Shown here piece after piece: positions 1 to 7,918 of a stretch of 19,795 nucleotides of DNA (the stretch's first letter is position 1; each line of letters opens with the position of its first letter). Source of the DNA: Parachlamydiaceae bacterium (GTDB lineage Bacteria; Chlamydiota; Chlamydiia; Chlamydiales; Parachlamydiaceae); the NCBI GenBank assembly GCA_003164155.1, contig PLSG01000291.1:5763-25557 (forward strand), in the 5' to 3' direction. Made by a program: the position numbers and the translations under genes. The notes beneath the pieces were generated by a model. It saw only the letters and a list, made by a program, of their open reading frames with translations. It was not told where the DNA came from and did not search any database.

Positions 1-555
1 TTTAAAGGCATGCATAGCTTCTGGAATAGACTGCACAAGGCCAAATACATAGGGATAAAGTTCGGGATTTCCTTCTGCATTGTGTTTCGAAAAAGTGTTC
101 AACCAGTGAGTGAAGGCATGAATTTTTGGGGTGATAATGCTAGTGCAGGCTGAAGAGTGCGTAGAAGGGTTTGCAGCGGGATCTAGGGCGGCATAATATT
201 TTTGGCAAAATGCCAGCACCACTTTGTGCAGCTTTTGGGATAGATTTGCCCATTGCTTGGAAAAAACTGTATCGGCCTTGCACATGTGTTGCACTTGCTG
301 CCTAAGCCAAAATTTCGTGGAAATAGTGGAAATCAGCGCACGCCTTTGTTGGTCAACCAGCGCACCCGCGCTGCGGCCGCAAAATTCCAGGCAGTTCAAT
401 TTGTGCATAGCCAACAAATGCAGAGGGTACAAATCCATATGCTTCTTATCGGCTTTGATGCTCTGATAGATGCTGGGCGGGTCGCTGTGTACGCTTAATT
501 TTTCATAATAAGCCGTTGCGGTCGGCGTCAAAAAGCTATGTATGGCGGCGGACAT
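1..555 (-). CDS. Unrecognised protein, 5' portion only (cut by window edge)
   Basis: An open frame runs on the minus strand from ATG at 555-553 to position 1 without a stop, giving the first 185 residues of a longer protein. It opens with MSAAIHSFLTPTATAYYEKL. The upstream minus-strand sequence carries AAGG about eight bases before the ATG, a usable ribosome binding site. The translation is rich in Leu, Ala, His, Lys and Cys, looks helical and soluble, and has no signal peptide or clear membrane segment. I recognise no family. Plus-strand frames over the same bases (224-498) are shadows: they lack ribosome binding sites and read poorly. A helical-repeat protein like the 2277-aa gene at the other end of the window is possible, but I could not align the two. 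Confidence 0.6.
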   Translation of the reverse strand, partial: MSAAIHSFLTPTATAYYEKLSVHSDPPSIYQSIKADKKHMDLYPLHLLAMHKLNCLEFCGRSAGALVDQQRRALISTISTKFWLRQQVQHMCKADTVFSKQWANLSQKLHKVVLAFCQKYYAALDPAANPSTHSSACTSIITPKIHAFTHWLNTFSKHNAEGNPELYPYVFGLVQSIPEAMHAFK

Positions 556-657
556 GTCAAAACCTTAAGTTAGCGTAATGATGTTAACTCCCGTCAATGC
601 TTGGCTTGGGTACGCCCAATTCTGTGGTTCAACATTTTATTTGTCAATTGTATTGAA

Positions 658-819
658 TTATAGGATCATTTTTTCGGCTAGCTGATCAAAGCGCTGCCAT
701 GTAGCTATGCCCATGGCCATTGCGCCCTTTTTAGCCTTGAGTTCGGCTGCTTTGGCCGCAGCGAGCGGGCTGGCGATCAAAAATCCAAGGCCCGAGGTCA
801 GGCCCCCTAGACCTGTTCT
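658..819 (-). pseudogene. Remnant of a protein C-terminus (about 54 codons)
   Basis: On the minus strand, the frame between a TAG (822-820) and a TAA (660-658) translates to a coherent peptide: a Gly/Leu/Ala hydrophobic stretch (GLGGLTSGLGFLIASPLAAA), a basic linker (KAAELKAKKG) and an amphipathic tail ending WQRFDQLAEKMIL. It has no good start codon and the frame is closed just upstream, so it looks like the surviving 3' end of a decayed gene. The family is unknown. It could also be chance, since it is short. Confidence 0.3.
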
Positions 820-962
820 CTATCCTTTTTATCCTGTTCTTATCCTTCCCATCTTGTAATTATCATCCTAACCCAAACCAACATTGGATAAAGACAAGCA
901 AGAAAAAAATCTGTTGATCAGTAAGTATTCAGATATAAGATTTCGGCAAGATGACATTCGCA

Positions 963-990
963 TTGAATTAAATATTTTTATTTATATGAT
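963..990 (+). promoter_or_regulatory. Candidate sigma70-type promoter for the first PKS
   Basis: TTGAAT (963-968) and TATGAT (985-990) are separated by 16 bases of AT-rich sequence and lie about 50 bases before the ATG at 1042. This is judged by eye only. The rest of the 820-1040 gap is AT-rich and shows no gene, apart from short ATCCT-type direct repeats near 820-840. Confidence 0.35.
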
Positions 991-1041
991 GAGGATAAAT
1001 GATTTCCCTGGTTTGCTGAAATTTCTACCCTTAGGAATTGT

Positions 1042-4008
1042 ATGGATGTCAAGCAATGGTTGAGAGCGTGGCTTGCAGCTCAAGGTGTGCCTCCGCATGC
1101 GATGGACGAGCAAGAGGTGCTGCACTTTGTGATGAGCCACGCCAACCAATTTTGCATCGATTTGCGCTCACTGGGGATCTATGCTGAACCCTTTAACCTT
1201 GCGGTAAATACCTCTATGGATGCCTTGGAGAATTTCCTTGCGCAACGCACACCTAAAAGCTGCGCCCATCAAGAAGAGATTGCGATTATTGGCATGAGCT
1301 GCCGCTTTCCGGGAGCTCAAAATCTAGCTCAATTTTGGGATTTGCTGATCTGTAGTCGCGACCCCATTAGTGAGATCCCCCCTGAGCGCTGGGACGTCGA
1401 CGCCTTTTACGATCCAGATCCCAATGTGCCCGGCAAAATGGTCACTCGGCAGGGCGGCTTCCTTTCCGATGTCGATCTATTCGATGCGCCTTTCTTTTCC
1501 ATTTCGCGCAAAGAGGCCGAAAGCTTAGATCCCCAGCAGCGCATCTTGCTTGAGCAGACCTGGCAAGCCCTGGAGCATGCCGGCATAGCCCCAAGCAAAC
1601 TCAAAGGCTCAAAAACCGGCATTTTTGTAGGCCTCTTCCACAACGACTATGCCAGCTTGTTGCACCGCTATGAGAAGTTTCAAGATATAGGCGCCTACCA
1701 TATCAACGGCACATCCTTTAGCGCCGCGGCAGGGCGCCTAGCCTACTTCTTGGGAGTGCATGGGCAAACCGAAGCCACCGATACGGCTACATCTTCGTCG
1801 CTTGTGGCCGTCCACAACGCCTGTGAAAACCTGCGCCATGGGCACAGCCATCTCGCCATCGCCGCGGGCATCAACCTCATTTTGACACCCATGAATGGCA
1901 TAAGCTTTTCCAAAGCCCGCGTGATTGCCAAAGATGGACGATGCAAAACCTTTGACGTGGAGGCCGACGGCATAGGTCGCAGCGAAGGGTGCGGAGTAGT
2001 CATTTTAAAAAGATTGAGCGACGCCCTGCGCGATGGCGATTCCGTCTTAGCCGTCATTAAAAGTTCGGCGGTCAACCAAAACGGTCATGGCTCCGATTTC
2101 ATGGCCTCGGATCAAAGGGCTCAGGCGGCCCTGTTGCAAGAAGCCCTCTCCAGCGCTGAGCTGACGGCAGATGCCATCGATTATGTAGAAACGCATGGTA
2201 CGGGCACGCCGCTTGGCGATCTCAACGAAGTTAGGGCGCTGCAAGCCGTTTTCGGCAATGACCCTTTGCGCAAACAAGCTCTGTGGATTGGCTCTGTAAA
2301 GTCTAACATCGGCCATTTGGAGCCAGCGGCTGGCATCGCCGGCTTGATCAAAGTGGTGCTAGCGCTGCAGCATCAACAAATTCCGCAAAACCTGCATCTG
2401 AAAAGACCTCATCCAGAGCTCCCCTTAGGTGCAATCCCGGCGGAAGTCGTTTCTGGCAAACACTATGCGTGGCCCTTGCATGTGCGCCTGCGAAGAGCTG
2501 GCTTGAGCTCGTTTGGCTATACGGGCACGAATGCGCATTTAATCATCGAAGAGCCCCCAAAGCCCTCAGACAATCCACTTTCGCTTGAGCCTTCACTAGT
2601 GGCCGCGCGCACATTGCACGTATTGACTCTTTCGGCCAAAGATGAAAAGGCCCTTCAACAGTACATCGAAAATTACGTGCTTTTTCTCAACGAAACACAG
2701 CACAGCTTAACCGACATCGCCTATGCCGCCAATACCGGTCGCGAGCACTTGCCCTACCGTTTGGCCATCGTCGCCAGCTCCACCCAAGAAGCCCTTCTCA
2801 AACTAAAGGCAAACGACTACTGGCAGGGAAAAGCTTCACTCTCTCAAACGCCGAAGATAGCCTTTCTTTTTACCGGGCAAGGCGCGCAGCATGTGGGCAT
2901 GGGCAAACAGCTCTATACCTCACAACCCATCTTTAGAGCGGCCTTGGATAAATGCGCCGATTTACTTAAAGGATCACTTGAAAAAGACCTAAGGGAAGTG
3001 CTCTTCGAAGACGCCAGCCTGCTCAATCAAACGCTGTATACCCAGCCAGCCCTTTTTGCCTTTGAATACGCCATGGCAGAGCTTTGGAAAAGCTGGGGAG
3101 TCTATCCCGATTTTGTCATGGGGCACAGCTTTGGAGAATATGCCGCAGCAGTCATTGCAGAAGTTTTGAGTTTAGAAGATGGTTTGACTTTGATTGCCGC
3201 AAGCACTTCGCAGATGGACCCCATCCTCAGTAACTTTCGGACGATTGCCCAGACTATCCGCTATAAAAAACCGCAGATTGCCCTGATCAGCAGCATCACC
3301 GGAGAAATATTGACCCATGAAAGTATACAGGCTGAATACTGGGTAAGCCACGTGCGCCAAACGGCCCAATTTCAAAAGGGTATCGAAACTTTAATTGATC
3401 AAGGATGTGGCGTTTTGCTTGAAGTAGGACCCCAGCCCATCATGCTCGACATGGCCTCGCGCTTTGTTTCCAAGCAGGGTTGTCTTTTGCTGGCTTCAAT
3501 TAAAAGCGGACAGGACGAAGTGGAATCGACGGCCGAAACCCTAGCTCAGCTCTACATTAAAGGCATGGGGATTGACTGGAGAAGGTTTTCCACCCCCTAT
3601 AGCCTTAAAGTAGAGCTACCGACCTATCCCTTTCAAAGACAACATTACTGGGCAAAAGCACTGGAAACAGCCCAACAAGCGCCATTGAAAGAAACTTCTC
3701 TATCCGAAATGCAGGGTAAGACGCTTGCAGCGCATGCTAAAAAACAAACAAGGCAGACGACAGCTGAAAATGTAGAAAGCGTGTTGACCCCCGCCTTCGC
3801 CACGAGTTATTTGGGAAAGCATTTTGCAGAGTTACTTCCCCATGAGCGCACCGCTTGGCTCAATCAATACCTGCAGGGGATGCTACAAGAATTCTTAGGC
3901 ATCTCTTCCCAAATTGATCCTAAGCATAGGTTTTTTCGACCTGGGCATGACTTCACTGATGGCTTTGGATCTCCGCCAGCGTTTGCAAAGCGACCTGGGG
4001 GAAGCTGA
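1042..4008 (+). CDS. Modular polyketide synthase, KS(Cys to Thr)-AT(deleted core)-ACP start; frameshifted
   Basis: This is the first 988 residues of a type I PKS. A leading module at residues 1-70 (MDVKQWLRAWL..., ending like an ACP helix IV, without a phosphopantetheine Ser) may be a docking or ACP-like domain. The KS is at about 78-505, with both catalytic His residues (THGTGT His385, NIGHLE His425), but the DTACSSS motif reads DTATSSS, Thr250. The AT is at about 605-860 with GHSFGEY (Ser696). After LIAAS it jumps to TSQMDP, losing about 75-80 residues that should include the SHAFHS motif with the catalytic His. The post-AT linker YPFQRQHYW is present. An ACP begins near 930 and loses frame at the T6 run 3931-3936, so the last 24 residues (RPGHDFTDG...) are out of frame. 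The start is supported by TTAGGA upstream of ATG. The protein is probably not a working condensing module. Confidence 0.85.
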   Translation: MDVKQWLRAWLAAQGVPPHAMDEQEVLHFVMSHANQFCIDLRSLGIYAEPFNLAVNTSMDALENFLAQRTPKSCAHQEEIAIIGMSCRFPGAQNLAQFWDLLICSRDPISEIPPERWDVDAFYDPDPNVPGKMVTRQGGFLSDVDLFDAPFFSISRKEAESLDPQQRILLEQTWQALEHAGIAPSKLKGSKTGIFVGLFHNDYASLLHRYEKFQDIGAYHINGTSFSAAAGRLAYFLGVHGQTEATDTATSSSLVAVHNACENLRHGHSHLAIAAGINLILTPMNGISFSKARVIAKDGRCKTFDVEADGIGRSEGCGVVILKRLSDALRDGDSVLAVIKSSAVNQNGHGSDFMASDQRAQAALLQEALSSAELTADAIDYVETHGTGTPLGDLNEVRALQAVFGNDPLRKQALWIGSVKSNIGHLEPAAGIAGLIKVVLALQHQQIPQNLHLKRPHPELPLGAIPAEVVSGKHYAWPLHVRLRRAGLSSFGYTGTNAHLIIEEPPKPSDNPLSLEPSLVAARTLHVLTLSAKDEKALQQYIENYVLFLNETQHSLTDIAYAANTGREHLPYRLAIVASSTQEALLKLKANDYWQGKASLSQTPKIAFLFTGQGAQHVGMGKQLYTSQPIFRAALDKCADLLKGSLEKDLREVLFEDASLLNQTLYTQPALFAFEYAMAELWKSWGVYPDFVMGHSFGEYAAAVIAEVLSLEDGLTLIAASTSQMDPILSNFRTIAQTIRYKKPQIALISSITGEILTHESIQAEYWVSHVRQTAQFQKGIETLIDQGCGVLLEVGPQPIMLDMASRFVSKQGCLLLASIKSGQDEVESTAETLAQLYIKGMGIDWRRFSTPYSLKVELPTYPFQRQHYWAKALETAQQAPLKETSLSEMQGKTLAAHAKKQTRQTTAENVESVLTPAFATSYLGKHFAELLPHERTAWLNQYLQGMLQEFLGISSQIDPKHRFFRPGHDFTDGFGSPPAFAKRPGGS

Positions 4009-4741
4009 GCTTCTCTCGGAAACTCTACTGATCGATTATCCCAATCTGGAAAGCCTCGCGGCCTTTATGTCATCCACACTATTGGGAAAAGGCGCTTTAC
4101 GCGAATTTAAGCCAGAGCAGCCCCAGCAAGTCTCCTGCGAGCCCATCGCCGTGATTGGCATGGGATGCCGTTTTCCAGGCGGAGCCAACGATCCCGACAG
4201 CTTTTGGCAGCTTTTAAAAGCCGGCAGAGATGCCATTTCAGAGGTCCCTCCAGAGCGCTGGGACATCAACGCTTACTACGATCCCGATCCAGATGCACCA
4301 GGAAAGATGGCTTCGCGGCATGGAGGCTTTCTAACCTCTATCGATTTGTTTGATCCCGCCTTTTTTGGCATCAGCCCGCGCGAAGCCGAAATGCTGGATC
4401 CGCAGCAAAGGATTGTGTTGGAAGCTTCTTGGGAGGCCCTAGAACGCGCAGGCATAGCCCCCTTAAGCCTAAAAGGCACGACTACCGGGGTATTTGTCGG
4501 CGTTTCCAATCTCGATTACCTCGGCTGCCTGCTGAAAAATACCCACTCAAGTGAGCTAAATGCCTATGTAGCCACGGGAAACGTCTTGAGCGCCTTAAGT
4601 GGACGCCTGGCCTACATATTGGGATTGCAAGGCCCGGCGCTTTCGATAGATACGGCTTGTTCTTCCTCTCTTGATATGACGGACCAGTATCTCTTGAAAA
4701 ACCCAAGAAAATATTTATTACTGGCTCGACGGGATTTGTAG
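3914..4741 (+). pseudogene. Continuation of the PKS: ACP end plus truncated second KS
   Basis: Past the T6 run the +1 frame continues the ACP: DLGMTSL (attachment Ser codon 3953-3955) and LIDYPNLESLAAFM. A second KS then begins at CEPIAVIGMGCRFPGG. This KS has the normal DTACSSSL motif (Cys codon 4658-4660), unlike the first KS. Directly after Leu (4670-4672) the homology ends. The next residues (DMTDQYLLKNPRK...) are an out-of-frame reading of the thioester reductase linker, with a stop at 4739-4741. The second half of the KS, with both His residues, and anything that once followed it are gone. The TTG at 3914 is only the frame's first possible start; the sequence belongs to the gene starting at 1042. 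With T5 instead of T6 the two pieces would form one chain. Confidence 0.85.
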
Positions 4742-5805
4742 GAGCCTTTCTTCTGCATGGCTTATTGGAATCTCATCCGCAAGCGGATCTTTACTGTTTA
4801 ACCAAAGGCGATACCGCCAAACATGCTGGGCAACGCATTCATGACGTCTTAAAAAAATACGGATTATGGAAAGAAGAGCTGCTTGCACGAATTATTCCAA
4901 TCGTTGGCGATCTCTCACAGCCACTGCTGGGACTTTAAGAAAATCAATTTAACAGCCTGGCACAGGAAGTTGACACGATCTTCCATAGTGGAGCTGTAGT
5001 TAATTTCATCTACTCATACGAGCAACTCAAGGCCCCCAATGTAATGGGTACACATGAAATTTTCCGTTTAGCCTCTCACCTGAAACCAAAAATTGTGCAT
5101 TATATTTCAACTCTAAGTGTTTTTCCAATGGAAGATGAACTTCCACTGCTACCTATAGAAGAAAGCGATCAGCTTGATTTTGATAAATTATTAATAACCG
5201 GATATGCCCAATCAAAATGGGTATCAGAGAAAATGGCACTCTTAGCTCGATCCCGTGGCTTATGTGTTAATATTTATCGTTTGGGCAGGATTACTGGCCA
5301 TAGTCAAACAGGAGCTTGGAACACCGAAGATCTAGTTTGTCGCATGATTAAAGGCTGTATACAATTAGGGATGGCACCCATGATAGCCACTAAAATTGAT
5401 CTAACACCGGTAGATTATACTTGTGATGCACTTATTAATATTTCAATGCAAAAGGAAGGTTTAGGGAAGACCTATCATCTTATACATCCAAATCCCATCT
5501 CCTTTAACAAGCTGATCGACTACTTGAATTTTTGTGGTTACCCTATTGAACAAGTAAGCTATGCAAAGTGGAGTAAAGCTTTGCTCGTCACGGCTCAAAA
5601 AGGAACAGCAAACGCTTTACATCCTTTGTTAGATTTATTCTCACCATCCAATGAAAAAAACATCACGGAAAACCATTCCCCCCTTTTTCTTGCAGAAAAT
5701 ACTGAAAAAATGCTCTCGGGTAGTAAAATTCACTGTGCCACTGCTGAAGAATTACTGCCGGTTTATATTAATTATCTAAAGAAGATAGGCTACTTGCCTA
5801 ATTAG
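4681..5805 (+). pseudogene. Terminal thioester reductase (TR) domain of a PKS, interrupted by a stop
   Basis: In frame 1 the sequence reads KPKKIFITGSTGFVGAF (Rossmann GxTGFxG motif, from about 4702), then VDTIFHSGAVVNF, ISTLSV and YAQSKWVSEK (catalytic Tyr 5203-5205, Lys 5215-5217), ending at TAG 5803-5805. This is the NAD(P)H-dependent reductase that releases a carrier-bound acyl chain as an aldehyde or alcohol in PKS/NRPS and carboxylic acid reductases. The length, about 365 residues, fits the family. An in-frame TAA at 4936-4938 (LLGL*ENQF; a Ser codon would fit) splits off the nucleotide-binding part, leaving an open frame from 5044 that starts mid-domain. The 5' end is fused out of frame to a truncated KS. 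This region looks more AT-rich than the PKS before it, which may point to a different history. Confidence 0.85.
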
Positions 5806-5863
5806 CGACGTAAATAACTACAGCAATTAAAAACATATGTCTATATGGAAAGTCCCATGTTGC

Positions 5864-5896
5864 CCAGCAGCCGGCGTCGCCGGCTTGATTAAGTAA
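5864..5896 (+). pseudogene. Ghost of a PKS ketosynthase (PAAGVAGLIK)
   Basis: The frame at 5864-5893 reads PAAGVAGLIK and meets TAA at 5894-5896. The first PKS has PAAGIAGLIK at the equivalent place, right after the catalytic NIGHLE His, with near-identical bases. The bases just before it (CCATGTTGCCCAGCA) resemble a damaged version of the codons for HLEPA. It is too specific for chance in this context and marks another lost KS copy. Confidence 0.6.
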
Positions 5897-5903
5897 GTGC
5901 TCA

Positions 5904-5942
5904 GATACCCCACGGAGGAACTGTGGGGCATCACAATTTTTT
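5904..5942 (+). terminator. Candidate intrinsic terminator after the TR domain
   Basis: CCCCAC (5908-5913) pairs with GTGGGG (5923-5928) around the loop GGAGGAACT. Flanking GAT/ATC extends the stem past one mismatch, and a T6 run follows at 5937-5942, four bases after the stem. It lies about 100 bases past the TR stop. The same GGAGGAAC loop occurs in the hairpin at 19579-19616. Confidence 0.45.
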
Positions 5943-6279
5943 CCAAGGAGCTTAAAAATTCCTTGCCTACAGAATTGCAAAGTGGAAACAGCCCGCCTGT
6001 GAAGACACTCCGTGTGAACCATTTGCGATCGTGCCACCGCAGGAGCTTTCGCGCAGGCTAAATCTGCAAATTCTACCAGTGTAGTAATTTCATGAGTCGC
6101 ATTCGACAGTCCTATTCGACGCTTAAACTCGATTTTCGTTGTAAAATATTTTCAACTACGCAATAAAGAGTTAGCTATGCTGCGGATCGAATTTCAAACC
6201 AATAGCCGGCGAATCCAACAAGAGACTTAACAACGCCACACAAAGCGGCTAAATCTTAACTTAGCTATTAGGAAATCAC

Positions 6280-6594
6280 ATGGACATCCAGCAATGGGTA
6301 AGAGCATGGCTTTCGGCACGCGCGATACCTATAGATGAAACGGCTTTGCATTTGGACATAAAAGAGGCCTTGCAGCTCTCCATCGATGCACGTGCGCTTG
6401 GAATTAATATTAAAGCCGTGGATATTTTGGAGATCTCCTGTGTAGCCGAATTGGGAAATTTCCTTGAACAACAAGCTTCCTACCCCCCCTTCTCCTCAAG
6501 ATTTGGCTTCTATAGGATTGCATTATGGAAAAAGCTTTCAACCTATCCAACAGCTTTGGATAGGCCAAGAAGAAGTCATTGCCGAATTGCATAG
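6280..6594 (+). pseudogene. Second PKS start: N-terminal module, then out of frame
   Basis: The first 66 residues (MDIQQWVRAWLSARAIP..., ending VAELGNFLEQQ) match the N-terminus of the PKS at 1042 (MDVKQWLRAWLAAQGVP..., DALENFLAQ). A KS should follow. Instead the frame becomes meaningless (YPPFSSRFGF...), and the +1 frame carries the second half of a DH domain. The switch is close to a C7 run (6483-6489). About 900 residues of KS, AT and first DH half are therefore missing between this module and the DH fragment. Confidence 0.75.
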
Positions 6595-7072
6595 TGAAGA
6601 AGATCTAGCATGTTTATGCCATCCCCAGCTATTAGATGGATGCTTTCAGGCTCTGCTTGCCCCAAAGCCTAAAAATACTCCACCTGAAGAAGTCTATCTG
6701 CCGACGAGCATAGCGCGTTTCATACTGCATGCGCCTTTCGAAAACACAGTGCGCATGCATGGAAAAATCACCGAGAGATCAGAGGACTGCCTAAGTGCGG
6801 ATATTAGCATTTTTGCGCCCAATGGAGCGCTTTTAGCGACTGTGGAAGAGTTTAAAGCGAAAAAGGCCACGCAAGCGCAATTAAAGCATTTACTGGTAAC
6901 TGAAGAGAATGCTGGAGATTGGAGCTACCAGATAGATTGGCAGCCCAAGCCGCATCATGCGTCCACAAATTTGCTAGAAAATGCCACCTCTCAGCTGAAG
7001 GAAACTTGGTTGCTTTTCTCCCTAAGGAACCTGTGGATCCGACCAGTTACGATGACATCCCTGTTGCTTTAA
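6464..7072 (+). pseudogene. PKS fragment: second half of a dehydratase (DH) domain and start of KR linker
   Basis: The frame reads GLHYGKSFQPIQQLW, then HPQLLDGCFQALL (the second DH catalytic motif, Asp codon 6635-6637), then a hot-dog C-terminal strand region (ISIFAPNGALLATVEEFKAK), then WSYQIDWQPK, which is the usual start of the KR structural subdomain. The first DH half with the HxxxGxxxxP motif is absent. Near 7005-7020 the KR start (ETWLLF) loses frame. The alternative frame (PKEPVDPTSYDDIPVALNIF, to 7113) looks more like the continuing KR linker. The start codon at 6464 is artificial; this belongs to the gene that began at 6280. Confidence 0.8.
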
Positions 7073-7116
7073 ATATTTTCATATCTACAATGAGGAATAA
7101 ATGGTTCCTCTAATTT

Positions 7117-7206
7117 ATGGATGTCAAGTAATGGTTGAAGGAGCGACTCTAGATACGGACTATGCCTCTTCATACAATGAAGGCGAAAGTGGTGCAGCAC
7201 TACAAT
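7117..7206 (+). pseudogene. Third PKS start, stopped at codon 5
   Basis: ATGGATGTCAAG-TAA-TGGTTGA at 7117-7137 is the start of the PKS at 1042 (ATGGATGTCAAG-CAA-TGGTTGA) with Gln changed to stop. Further on, MPLHTMKAKVVQHY in the same frame (near 7162-7203) aligns with VPPHAMDEQEVLHF of the first PKS. Past about 7206 no similarity is visible. Confidence 0.65.
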
Positions 7207-7285
7207 GCACCTGTGCATGCCAAAATCTCATCCTCAGCTATATCTCTTTTTGTAAAAAGCATGCCTATTTTTCTAAAAGGGAAAT

Positions 7286-7903
7286 ATGAAAGCTCCTAAC
7301 AAACAAACCTCCACTATAGCTGCCATAGATCTTAAGATTCGGCTAATGGACTATCTCTTATGGTGCATATTCGGGACGTTGTGTTTTATGTTTTATCCGG
7401 CCGTCGGATATGTGTCCTCTTTGCAAGGCGTCGATTATGCTCCTTACCTCATAATACCTCTAGATACTTGGATCCCCTTTCAAACGCCATTGATAGTATT
7501 CTATTACATCTCAGATATAGTCCCTCTAATTGTAACTATTTGCCTTCTATACAAGTTTGGGCTAGACGCAACCCCACTTAAATTATCGTTTGACCTAAAC
7601 TGCCTGCTGCTAACAAACTACCTCCTATATATCCTATTTCCGGTTAGCATAGAATTGCTATTGATCGACAACCTTAAAGGTGCATTTAATCGCCGATGTT
7701 GTGTCTGGTATTTTAATAGCCGAATTATTTTATCAACTTCTAGTCATCAAATACAATCTCATCCAATCCAAGTGCCTATACTTATTTCTTACATGGAAAC
7801 ACCGTTTCACTCTGGTCTACCTCCCCCTATTCAGCATTTTACTACTTTTATATGCATTATACTATCCAGATTACTGGAAAAGCAGTCTCTAAAAACAAAC
7901 TAA
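7286..7903 (+). pseudogene. PAP2-type membrane phosphatase, internally deleted and frameshifted
   Basis: This is a multi-pass membrane protein. Segments include MDYLLWCIFGTLCFMFYPAV, DTWIPFQTPLIVFYYI and SDIVPLIVTICLLYKF, a pattern known from PAP2/inositol-phosphotransferase-like proteins (D.wIPF.p..i.fY). Around 7675-7690 the sense moves to the +1 frame, where KVHLIADVVSGILIAELF matches the last PAP2 motif (HxxxDVxxG) and a final membrane helix ends at 7892. The motif region between (KxxxxxxRP and PSxH) is missing, so both a deletion and a frame change occurred. The listed frame past 7690 is nonsense. AAAGGGA before the ATG is a strong ribosome binding site. The gene lies 15 bases before the HAD-glycosyltransferase, so it was probably in the same operon. 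Family placement is by motif only. Confidence 0.6.
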
Positions 7904-7918
7904 ACAACCTGTCGACTC

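Larger units (their letters stand above)
5806..6279 (+). other. Gap of 474 bases between PKS remnants
   Basis: No intact gene is visible. The stretch holds a short KS ghost (5864-5896) and a terminator-like hairpin (5904-5942). From about 5945 to 6060 one plus frame stays open but resembles nothing I know. Directly before the next PKS start at 6280 stands TATTAGGAAATCAC, whose AGGA can serve as ribosome binding site and mirrors the TTAGGAA before the ATG at 1042. Confidence 0.5.

Noticed and set aside
224..498. Two short plus-strand frames near the left edge
   Set aside because: They overlap the long open minus-strand frame 1-555, which has a ribosome binding site and reads better.
3931..3940. 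Programmed ribosomal frameshift in the PKS
   Set aside because: There is no strong slippery heptamer or downstream structure, and the rest of the locus is full of other lesions, so mutation or sequencing error is simpler.
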